Shown: positions 57,337 through 64,000 of the stretch, piece after piece
Numbering within the stretch: position 1 is the stretch's first letter
How the letters are laid out: each line of letters opens with the position of its first letter
Assembly (NCBI GenBank): GCA_002698995.1
Contig: PAAX01000012.1
Span: 62,001-126,000, forward strand
Length of the DNA: 64,000 nucleotides
Reading direction: 5' to 3'
Source of the DNA: Ignavibacteriota bacterium
GTDB taxonomy: Bacteria; Bacteroidota; Ignavibacteria; Ignavibacteriales; Melioribacteraceae
Notes under the pieces: model-generated
What the model saw: only the letters and a program-made list of their open reading frames with translations
Told to the model about the DNA's origin: nothing
Database searches by the model: none
Translations under genes and position numbers: made by a program

Positions 57337-58449
57337 ATGCTTGATCAAATAAAATATAAATCTGAAAACAAAATTGAATTAACGGCGGATGAACTAAAAT
57401 ATATTTTGAATATTTCTGATCTTGAAGAAATGAAATCCCTTTTTGAAATCTCTTATAAGGTAAAAGAAAAATATATTGGGAAGAAAGTCTGGTTTAGAGG
57501 AATTATTGAATTTAGTAATATCTGCAAAAAAGACTGTTACTACTGCGGCATTCGCAAGAGTAATAAAAATGTTGAACGATTTATGATGAAAGAAGAAGAA
57601 ATTCTTAAAGGAGCCAAATGGGCTTTTGATCATAATTACGGTTCTGTTGTTTTACAGTCTGGAGAAAGGGATGATAAAGCATTTGTTGATTTTATTACAA
57701 GTGTAATCAAAAAGATTAAAGAAATTTCCGAAGGTAAACTTGGTATAACTCTCTCTCTTGGTGAGCAGACTTATGAAACTTACAAAACTTGGTTTGATTC
57801 CGGCGCACACAGATATTTATTAAGAATTGAAACCACAAACAAAAATCTCTACAGCAAACTTCATCCAAATGATCATGACTTTGAGACTAGAAAGAAATGC
57901 TTGTATTTACTAAAGGATGCTGGATTTCAAGTAGGTACCGGCGTAATGATTGGCTTACCTGAACAATCCATCGATGATTTAGTAAATGATATTCTCTTCT
58001 TTAAAGAACTTGATGTTGATATGATTGGAATGGGACCATATCTTGTCAGTGAAAATACTCCAACCGCCCAGCTTATTAGTAATTTTGATGAAATAAAAGA
58101 ACGTCAATATCATCTTGGATTGAAGATGATAGCAGCGGTAAGACTTTATCTGCGTGATGTAAATATTGCCTCTACAACAGCTCTTCAAGCATTAAAAACT
58201 TATGGGAGAGAAATGGGACTTAAAGCCGGAGCCAACATCATTATGCCTAATGTAACAGATACGTTTTATCGTTCTAGTTACCAGCTTTATAATGATAAAC
58301 CATGTATTGATGAAAACTCGGATTTATGTATTGACTGCCTTGAGAGTCGTATCATAAATATTGATGAAGAAATCGGGTTTGGTGAATGGGGAGATTCGCC
58401 TCATTTTATAAATAAGAATCTAAAAGTTAACGATAAAGATGAAAACTGA
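57337..58449 (+). CDS. hydE: [FeFe]-hydrogenase H-cluster radical SAM maturase HydE
   Basis: The 370-residue protein has the radical SAM cluster motif C63-x3-C67-x2-C70 in CKKDCYYCGIRKSN, the barrel with VVLQSGERDD and RIETTNKNLYSKLHP (the SAM and substrate-binding region), and the C-terminal second cluster pattern C323-x7-C331-x2-C334, as in Thermotoga HydE. HydE makes the organometallic precursor of the 2Fe subcluster of [FeFe] hydrogenase. HydF, HydG and the hydrogenase itself are not in this window. The start 2 bases after miaE implies cotranscription. Confidence 0.92.
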   Translation: MLDQIKYKSENKIELTADELKYILNISDLEEMKSLFEISYKVKEKYIGKKVWFRGIIEFSNICKKDCYYCGIRKSNKNVERFMMKEEEILKGAKWAFDHNYGSVVLQSGERDDKAFVDFITSVIKKIKEISEGKLGITLSLGEQTYETYKTWFDSGAHRYLLRIETTNKNLYSKLHPNDHDFETRKKCLYLLKDAGFQVGTGVMIGLPEQSIDDLVNDILFFKELDVDMIGMGPYLVSENTPTAQLISNFDEIKERQYHLGLKMIAAVRLYLRDVNIASTTALQALKTYGREMGLKAGANIIMPNVTDTFYRSSYQLYNDKPCIDENSDLCIDCLESRIINIDEEIGFGEWGDSPHFINKNLKVNDKDEN

Positions 58450-58505
58450 TCTTTAAGAAAAGCAAAATTTCTCTTGAATCAATTCTAAAATCATAAGAGG
58501 TGATT

Positions 58506-59078
58506 TTAATTTGTTCTTAACCAGAAAATCTTATCTCCCTCTTTAATGTTATGTTCTTCTGTAAATCCGGCATTTACTTCAACAACAAAAATTGCCGGTT
58601 CAAATGAAGGATAAGATTGACGAGAGAATGGAGTTGTATTTTTCTGAATCTTTACAATTTCTCTTTTTGAGTTAACATAAATTATATCGAGTGGAATTTT
58701 AGTATTGGCCATCCAAAATGACTGTGGTTCTTCAAATGGAAATATGAATAACATCCCTTCATATTTTTTCATCTCTTCTCTAAACATTAAGCCAAGAGTA
58801 CGTTTGTCGTTAGTATCTGCAAATTCAATATCAATTTTTGCAAGTGAATCGCCGTCAGTAGTCGTAAAAACCAATTCACCCTGCTTTGTAAAGGTATAAT
58901 CATTTTTCATAGTTGGCGGCTGCTTTTCTGTTGTATAGGTTCTTTCAGGCTGTTTTGGTTGATTAAGAAAATAAAAAGCTATTATTGATACAAATGCAAT
59001 TAGTAAAACAATAGCAATTGTTCTTGTTGATTTAGAATTGTGCCCGGTTTTTTCTTTTTTATTCTTCTGCATTTTCAT
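58506..59078 (-). CDS. DUF192 family membrane-anchored protein
   Basis: The 190-residue product has an N-terminal membrane anchor (AIVLLIAFVSIIAFYFL) and a DUF192 domain in its second half, with LGLMFREEMKKYEGMLFIF, FWMANTKIPLDIIYVN and EVNAGFTEEHNIKEGD. The frame is open for 78 further codons upstream, but I chose the ATG at 59078 because it gives the correct anchor, while the longer frame would overlap the divergent S9-like gene at 59215. The function of DUF192 proteins is unknown, though many act at the envelope. Confidence 0.87.
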   Translation of the reverse strand: MKMQKNKKEKTGHNSKSTRTIAIVLLIAFVSIIAFYFLNQPKQPERTYTTEKQPPTMKNDYTFTKQGELVFTTTDGDSLAKIDIEFADTNDKRTLGLMFREEMKKYEGMLFIFPFEEPQSFWMANTKIPLDIIYVNSKREIVKIQKNTTPFSRQSYPSFEPAIFVVEVNAGFTEEHNIKEGDKIFWLRTN

Positions 59079-59214
59079 ATAAATTATAATTGAAAAATTA
59101 TCGCTGAAAATTACGAATAATGTTGAATTAATTTTTCTCTTTGTTAGAAAGATTAAAGAATAATTTGTATATAGCAGCAAGCATCGTAAAATCACCAATA
59201 TATTTAAGGGAGTT

Positions 59215-60072
59215 ATGAAATCAAAAATAATTGAAAGAGAAGAAGTAATATTAACAGAAACGCAGACAAAAATTGCCAGAAGCGGCTGGGGAAGAGATGC
59301 TATTGATAACACAACAGTAGAAAAAATTACATATCTCTCAGATGGATTGAAAGTTAAAGGATATGCTGCTTATCCAAATACCATAGAACTGAATGAAAAA
59401 CTTCCATGTGTAATTTGGTGCAGAGGGGGAATTGGTAACTCAGGTGCAATTGATAGCTTTAATGCAAAAGGAATATTTGGTCAGCTTGCAAGCTGGGGAT
59501 ATGTTGTTTTCGCATCACAGTATAGAGGAAATGACGGCGGCGAGGGAAAAGATGAATTTGGCGGAAGTGATGTTAATGATGTTCTTAACTTAATTGATTT
59601 GGCAGATGATTTTGAATTTGCTGATAAGGACGTATGGGGAATTGAGGGATGGAGCCGTGGTGGAATGATGACGTATTTAACTCTAACTCGTTCTGATAAA
59701 TTTAAAACCGCAATTGTAACCGGCGGTATCGCAAATTTGAGATGTAATTCGGATGAAAGTAAATTTATGAGAAAATTGTATGAAGTGACGATGGGAGATT
59801 ACGGTTCCGAAGGATTTAATGAAAAATGTCAATCCAGATCAATTGTAAATTTTGCTGATAAGCTGAATGAAAAAACTTCGCTGCTCTTAATTCACGGTAC
59901 TGCAGATAATAGAGTTTTACCTCATGATTCTCTAGACCTTTCTTATGAACTTCTTAAACTAAATAGGGAATTCAGATTAGTTATGCTGGAGAACGGAGAT
60001 CACTTTTTAAAGAAACACAGAGAAACAGTTGATAATCTTCGTAAAGAATGGTTTGAAAAATATTTAAAATAA
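59215..60072 (+). CDS. Prolyl oligopeptidase-like (S9) alpha/beta hydrolase
   Basis: The 285-residue product has a short N-terminal beta segment and a hydrolase domain with the nucleophile elbow GIEGWSRGGMMTYL (S147), an HGTADNRVLP loop holding the acid, and NGDHFLKK with the histidine. CVIWCRGGIGNSGAI forms the oxyanion region. It lacks a beta-propeller, so it is the small form of the S9 group or an esterase. No signal peptide is seen. The substrate is likely a short peptide or ester. A terminator follows the stop. Confidence 0.85.
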   Translation: MKSKIIEREEVILTETQTKIARSGWGRDAIDNTTVEKITYLSDGLKVKGYAAYPNTIELNEKLPCVIWCRGGIGNSGAIDSFNAKGIFGQLASWGYVVFASQYRGNDGGEGKDEFGGSDVNDVLNLIDLADDFEFADKDVWGIEGWSRGGMMTYLTLTRSDKFKTAIVTGGIANLRCNSDESKFMRKLYEVTMGDYGSEGFNEKCQSRSIVNFADKLNEKTSLLLIHGTADNRVLPHDSLDLSYELLKLNREFRLVMLENGDHFLKKHRETVDNLRKEWFEKYLK

Positions 60073-60074
60073 AA

Positions 60075-60101
60075 AACCCGCATTAAAATATTCTGCGGGT
60101 T
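60075..60101. terminator. Terminator after the S9-like hydrolase gene
   Basis: AACCCGCA and TGCGGGTT form an 8-base stem around an 11-base loop. The stem sequence equals that of the terminator at 16397-16425. The following T content is moderate, and the hairpin also lies after the convergent amylase gene, so it may serve both. Confidence 0.78.
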
Positions 60102-60130
60102 CTATTAGATTATTAAATAATTTTTAAAAT

Positions 60131-63100
60131 CTACTTTAAGAGAAGCATTTTCTTTATCTGTGTAAAACTTCCTGCAATTAATTTATAAAAATAAACTCCG
60201 CTTGATAAATTTGATGCATTAAAGCTGATTGAATAATAACTAGCATTTTTCTGCTCGTTTACCAATGTAATTACTTCTCTGCCAAGGATATCATATACTT
60301 TTAAACTAACAAATTCATTACTCGGTACTGCATAATCTATAATTGTAGCAGGGTTAAAAGGATTGGGATAATTTTGCTTCAAATTAAATACCGTAGGAAG
60401 TGAACTTATAATTCCGGTTTCATTAACATCTGAAATAATAATTGTCGGATCAGGAATTCCGTCAAAGTTTTTATCAGGTGAAATTTTTGCAAGATTAATT
60501 AAACTATCCGGACCGGCATCACCATCAACATCAATATTATTAGGCATTGCATCACCGGCACCGTAATTAAATCCTCCTGCAACAAGAGCAACGGAATTAA
60601 TTTCAATCCCGCTTGGAATTATTCCGGCACCCAATCCATAAATATCATTCCACGAAATCGAAATTTCAAAATCTTTTCCGTTTGTTCCTCTTTTCATATT
60701 TACTAAATCAGACATTAGAAAGCTTGTTGATGAATCCGATCTGTAAAACACCGGCGAATCAATATGATAAGCAGCGGCAAAATAATCTATTGTGTTAGTT
60801 TCTCTAAATAAAAAGTTCTTTGCATAATCTCCATTATAACCTGAAGTAGAGTTAAAATTAGTTATGCCTCCTATTTTACCGGCATCAATGTAAAGCATCA
60901 TTGTGTTGAAGTTATCATTTAATATATATGAGACACCAAAGTAAAGTGAATCTGCATCCCAAGTTGCATAAAGGTCAAACAACTCGTTGTTAACGGGAGA
61001 ACCTGGATTCCATTCACTATCATCATCCGCATCATCTGCAATAAGCCATTCTTCCAACCAATCATCTTCTGATACATTTACATTACCATCAATTACCGGC
61101 TTACCGTATGTTTCTATTATTGTGTCCTGCAGCTCAATTACTGTTAAGTTAAATGAAGTAGAATCATAAGCTCCTTTTCCGTCGGTGACTCTTAGAGAGA
61201 CAAAAAAATCACCTAGATCTTCGATAGAGGGAGTCCCACTTAACAAACCGTTTGAAATTCCAAGACTTAACCATGAAGGGGCTTCAATCAATTGAAATTT
61301 TATTTCATCATTATCCAAGTCTTCTGCGGTAACAATTTTCTCAAATCTTTTTGTAGCACTTATTGTGGTATCATTAACAGCAGATATGGTTGGAGCATTA
61401 TTTTCTTCAACAGTTAAATCAAAAATATCATTTGCAGTTTCACCAAAACTATCACTCACGGTAACCGAAATAGTGAAGTTCCCGGTATCGCCGGTTTTAG
61501 GTTTACCTGACAGCAGTCCTTTTGAATCTACTTTTAACCAATTAGGATTTCCTTCTAATAAGTAATTCAACGATGAATCATTTGCATCACTTACTTTAAT
61601 CCGGTATTCAAAAATTGAATTTGTATAAGCAGTTTGATTTGGAATATCAGTAAGTACAGGAGGATTATTCACCGCACTTGTTGTATCTGCAACATAAATG
61701 GTAAAACTTCTTGGGGGAGCCCATAATTTCACTCTGTTCTTTCCGCCGGGGGATGAGGGAGTGGTAACTATTTTGTCATCATCTTTACCGCTGAAATCTC
61801 TGTAAACTGTACCGACTGGGAGTTCAGTATCAACCCAAACGTCAATCCATTGATTTGGATTATCATTAATTACAAGATATCCGCCAATTTGATTTTCAAA
61901 TCCATTGCGTCTTGCAACATAAACATCACCGCTTAACACTCCTTGATCTTGATTGCCGTCTTCGCGAATGTAATAAGCATTTAATCCGCTTCTTTTTGTT
62001 GTTCCACCACCTAAATAGTTTTGACGAATCCAAATCAAAGTATCAATAAGACCGCCGTAATTGTAATCAACATAATCCTTAAAGAAAACAGAAGGTCTTC
62101 CTTCTGAAAAAATTATAAAAGCATAAGCCATATCTTTATCTGTTAAAACAGGATCGTGACCATTATCCACTGAACCGTCATAACCAATTCTGTCAAAATC
62201 GTGGTTTTCAACAAAAGTGGAAATATTAAAAGTTGACATACCGCTGTTTATTAATCCGGCGCCGTCAAGCAGGTTCATATTGAACGATCCTGTAGTATTA
62301 TTTGCCATATCTTTTAATGTATATCTAAGAGGAAAATCGAATAGACTTATATTTCCACCCAAGTTAGTAACTTCATTAAAGTAGCTTTGAATTTCACTTT
62401 CCCCGCTCCAATGTTCTCCAACTATATAAAGATTAGGAAAAGCTTTAGCAAACTGAGCGGTAAATCCCGGCTCAATATGTTTTATTGCATCAATTCTAAA
62501 ACCATCGAAGCCAAGATTATTTATAATATATTCTCCCCAGGCAATTAAACTGTCGCCGGTTCCACCTGAGAAATAGCAAAAATCTTCAAAAAATATTTTA
62601 TTGTGATATGGAGAGTTGTTATCGCAGTGAACTGAATTTGGATGAAAATTTGCAGCCGTTTTGGGGAATCTTCCACTTGCCGGATTAAATATTACCCATC
62701 CGTCAGCAGCAGTTCCGCATTCATAAGGAGCTTGAGCATCAGCATTACCGGCATGATTAAGAACAGCATCGTAATAAAGCTGCACGCCAACTGATTTATA
62801 CATTTCAATCATTTGAAGCATTTCAGATTTACTTCCAAATCTAGTTTCCGTGCTTCCTTTTTGATTATACTCTCCAAAATCATAATTGTCGTAAATGTCA
62901 TATCCCATTGAAAATCCTCCTCCACCTTTTGCCGCTGGAGGAATCCATACTGCACTGAATCCTGCTGAAGCTAATCTTGGAGCTAATGATTTTAATGAGT
63001 CCCACCATATACCGCCGGGATTTGAATTCCAATAAAATCCTTGCAGAAAGACATCAGATTTAGGAGTAGTTCTTAATTTTTCTAATTCATTTAATGATTG

Positions 63101-63157
63101 TGAATTTATGCTGAGAGTAAATAAAATAAGGACCGATACAGAAAATAGTTTTTTCAT
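60131..63157 (-). CDS. T9SS-exported multidomain alpha-amylase (GH13)
   Basis: The precursor of about 1008 residues has a signal peptide (MKKLFSVSVLILFTLSI) and a GH13 barrel with D223 in DGFRIDAIKH, E248 in VGEHWSG and D320 in ENHDFDR. Two putative Ig-like (He_PIG) domains follow (about 500-590 and 592-680, each with a variant of LxGxPxxxDxGxF). A domain with KPVIDGNVNVSEDDWLEEW (about 690-860) resembles family 9 carbohydrate-binding modules, and a T9SS sorting domain ends the protein (NYPNPFNPATIIDY). It should hydrolyse starch or glycogen outside the cell. I chose ATG 63157; an upstream TTG at 63166 is possible. It is 1.5 times the usual amylase length. Confidence 0.95.
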   Translation of the reverse strand: MKKLFSVSVLILFTLSINSQSLNELEKLRTTPKSDVFLQGFYWNSNPGGIWWDSLKSLAPRLASAGFSAVWIPPAAKGGGGFSMGYDIYDNYDFGEYNQKGSTETRFGSKSEMLQMIEMYKSVGVQLYYDAVLNHAGNADAQAPYECGTAADGWVIFNPASGRFPKTAANFHPNSVHCDNNSPYHNKIFFEDFCYFSGGTGDSLIAWGEYIINNLGFDGFRIDAIKHIEPGFTAQFAKAFPNLYIVGEHWSGESEIQSYFNEVTNLGGNISLFDFPLRYTLKDMANNTTGSFNMNLLDGAGLINSGMSTFNISTFVENHDFDRIGYDGSVDNGHDPVLTDKDMAYAFIIFSEGRPSVFFKDYVDYNYGGLIDTLIWIRQNYLGGGTTKRSGLNAYYIREDGNQDQGVLSGDVYVARRNGFENQIGGYLVINDNPNQWIDVWVDTELPVGTVYRDFSGKDDDKIVTTPSSPGGKNRVKLWAPPRSFTIYVADTTSAVNNPPVLTDIPNQTAYTNSIFEYRIKVSDANDSSLNYLLEGNPNWLKVDSKGLLSGKPKTGDTGNFTISVTVSDSFGETANDIFDLTVEENNAPTISAVNDTTISATKRFEKIVTAEDLDNDEIKFQLIEAPSWLSLGISNGLLSGTPSIEDLGDFFVSLRVTDGKGAYDSTSFNLTVIELQDTIIETYGKPVIDGNVNVSEDDWLEEWLIADDADDDSEWNPGSPVNNELFDLYATWDADSLYFGVSYILNDNFNTMMLYIDAGKIGGITNFNSTSGYNGDYAKNFLFRETNTIDYFAAAYHIDSPVFYRSDSSTSFLMSDLVNMKRGTNGKDFEISISWNDIYGLGAGIIPSGIEINSVALVAGGFNYGAGDAMPNNIDVDGDAGPDSLINLAKISPDKNFDGIPDPTIIISDVNETGIISSLPTVFNLKQNYPNPFNPATIIDYAVPSNEFVSLKVYDILGREVITLVNEQKNASYYSISFNASNLSSGVYFYKLIAGSFTQIKKMLLLK

Positions 63158-63216
63158 TTTCACCAATTTTTAGGAGCAAGATTGTAAAACTAAGGCTCAT
63201 TTTCAATAACAATCGA

Positions 63217-64000
63217 TCAATTAGAAAGTCTAATAGATTTGCCCGAATTGGTAAAATTAATAGTTAGATTGGATGGGTTTTTCAATCGATCGTTTAAGGA
63301 AATAATATTTTTTCCTTTATGAATTTTGTGCTCTGTTATTTTCGAATCATTTTGTGAAATTACAATTTGATCTTCCTTGCTTGAAATAAGCGAAATATAA
63401 AATTGATTGTTAAGCTTCAGCAATACTGGATTAGCTTCATCATCAATTATCATGCTGTAAAAAGAATTTAATATTGGATTTCTAACAGTAATTATGTTGG
63501 ATCTCTCTTTGCTTTCATTCCAAGCTTTATCAATAGAGCGTAAATACAAATCCATTACAAATTTATTGCTGCTTGATCTTAATCTAACTGAAGATACATT
63601 ATTCTCAAAAAGCTCTAATAGATTATTTTCATTGTACAAACCATAATAAAAAATAGAGGTTGTATTTGCCGGATTTCTCCAGCTTAGGTGAATAGAATTA
63701 TCAACAAAATTATAAGCTAAATTTTGAGGTGCAGTTGGTTCAGCTTGCTTTATCCAAGGATATTCAACCGGTAAAGCTTTTTCATTAAATAAAGGGAAAG
63801 AAGTATTTGCAATATTTTCGTATCTAAAAAATGAAACTCCATCAGCATTATTATCTCTAGAATATTGAATCATTTTATTAAGCTGAAGTTTTACATCCGG
63901 TTTGTAAGGAGCAAGACCAAGAATTACTTGTCTACCGTATTTATTTTTTAACCAGTCATCTGCAATTTTTTCAAAGGGAACTGATCCGCCGAAAGACCAA
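63217..64000 (-). CDS. Glycosyl hydrolase-like (GHL10/DUF187) protein with Fn3-like region, C-terminal part
   Basis: The frame is open from the window's right edge to a stop at 63217, about 260 residues. The part nearest the edge, WSFGGSVPFEKIADDWLKNK then GRQVILGLAPYK and NADGVSFFRYENI, matches the C-terminal end of GHL10 (DUF187) glycosidase-like domains. A fibronectin type III-like segment follows (EPTAPQNLAYNFVDNSIHL). The remaining residues are beta-rich and unassigned, and no T9SS sorting domain is present. The N-terminus and catalytic acids lie outside the window. The ATG at 63873 is internal, not the start. Its stop is 60 bases from the amylase start, so the two may form one carbohydrate operon. 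Confidence 0.75.
   Translation of the reverse strand, partial: WSFGGSVPFEKIADDWLKNKYGRQVILGLAPYKPDVKLQLNKMIQYSRDNNADGVSFFRYENIANTSFPLFNEKALPVEYPWIKQAEPTAPQNLAYNFVDNSIHLSWRNPANTTSIFYYGLYNENNLLELFENNVSSVRLRSSSNKFVMDLYLRSIDKAWNESKERSNIITVRNPILNSFYSMIIDDEANPVLLKLNNQFYISLISSKEDQIVISQNDSKITEHKIHKGKNIISLNDRLKNPSNLTINFTNSGKSIRLSN

Noticed and set aside
56756-60072. [FeFe]-hydrogenase maturation cluster
   Set aside because: Only hydE is present; hydF, hydG and hydrogenase subunits are absent, so a cluster cannot be claimed.
1-64000. CRISPR arrays, tRNA and rRNA genes, prophage or transposase genes
   Set aside because: No regularly spaced direct repeats, no cloverleaf-like sequences in the gaps, and no transposase, integrase or phage structural motifs were recognised. 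A covariance-model search would be the decisive check for RNA genes.

Overview
The window is AT-rich chromosomal DNA, most likely from a member of the Ignavibacteria or a close relative in the Bacteroidota/Chlorobi group. The main evidence is three large exported proteins that end in a type IX secretion (T9SS) sorting domain with the QNYPNPFNP signature. Supporting evidence is a PorV/PorQ-like outer membrane protein, CRP/FNR and LytTR regulators, many lipoproteins, and frequent TTG starts behind short purine-rich ribosome binding sites. No phage, insertion sequence with a transposase, CRISPR array, rRNA or tRNA was seen. The assignment rests on motif recognition only; no database search was possible.

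Layout. 1-1.4 kb: end of an unknown gene, a PadR regulator and a Phd/ParE-type toxin-antitoxin pair. 1.4-6.6 kb: a divergent LytS/LytTR two-component pair, a T9SS surface protein, a thioesterase and a lipoprotein. 6.6-12.5 kb: housekeeping genes mnmE, mnmG (gidA) and rsmG (gidB), then murQ; two near-perfect parS centromere sites lie between mnmE and mnmG, suggesting that the replication origin is close. 12.5-20.8 kb: DUF2892 and CRP/FNR genes, a T9SS subtilase, an exported protein of unknown role, a FAH-family enzyme, a rhodanese lipoprotein, a methyltransferase and an epimerase. 20.8-24.6 kb: a four-gene pseudopilin-like operon with two tandem paralogues. 24.8-31.9 kb: a minus-strand run with GDP-fucose synthesis (fcl, gmd), a methyltransferase, a secreted serine hydrolase, a 5'-nucleotidase and an esterase. 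32-36 kb: a 44-residue membrane protein, a second serine hydrolase lipoprotein, an unknown exported protein and an exported GH13 amylase. 36-42.4 kb: a regulatory block that joins a PAS histidine kinase, an NtrC-type activator, STAS proteins and a receiver-PP2C phosphatase, with a U32 protein between its parts. 42.4-45 kb: a HIT-like DUF4922 protein and a family 2 glycosyltransferase. 45.2-49 kb: PorV-like protein, lipoprotein, ECF sigma factor, anti-sigma-like protein and two TonB C-terminal-domain proteins. 49-56.7 kb: clpB, a CPBP protease, valS and a PhoH/PIN ATPase. 56.7-60 kb: miaE, hydE, a DUF192 protein and an S9-like hydrolase. 60-64 kb: a large T9SS alpha-amylase and the 3' end of a GHL10-type glycosidase gene that runs out of the window.

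How the parts fit. The exported amylases, the GHL10-like enzyme, the subtilase and the surface adhesin suggest a polymer-degrading lifestyle with T9SS export. MnmE/MnmG, RsmG and MiaE are RNA modification enzymes. HydE indicates [FeFe]-hydrogenase maturation, so anaerobic or microaerobic life.

The least ordinary features are: two copies of a four-helix-bundle (23S intervening-sequence-type) gene flanked by AT-rich inverted repeats and wedged between functionally linked genes; the parS pair beside one of them; short GTAGGG...CCCTAC palindromes, one read in frame inside a sorting domain and one forming the tail of a gene remnant; the pseudopilin-like tandem paralogues, one with an extra ICHIPPG module; and the hybrid two-component/partner-switching cluster.
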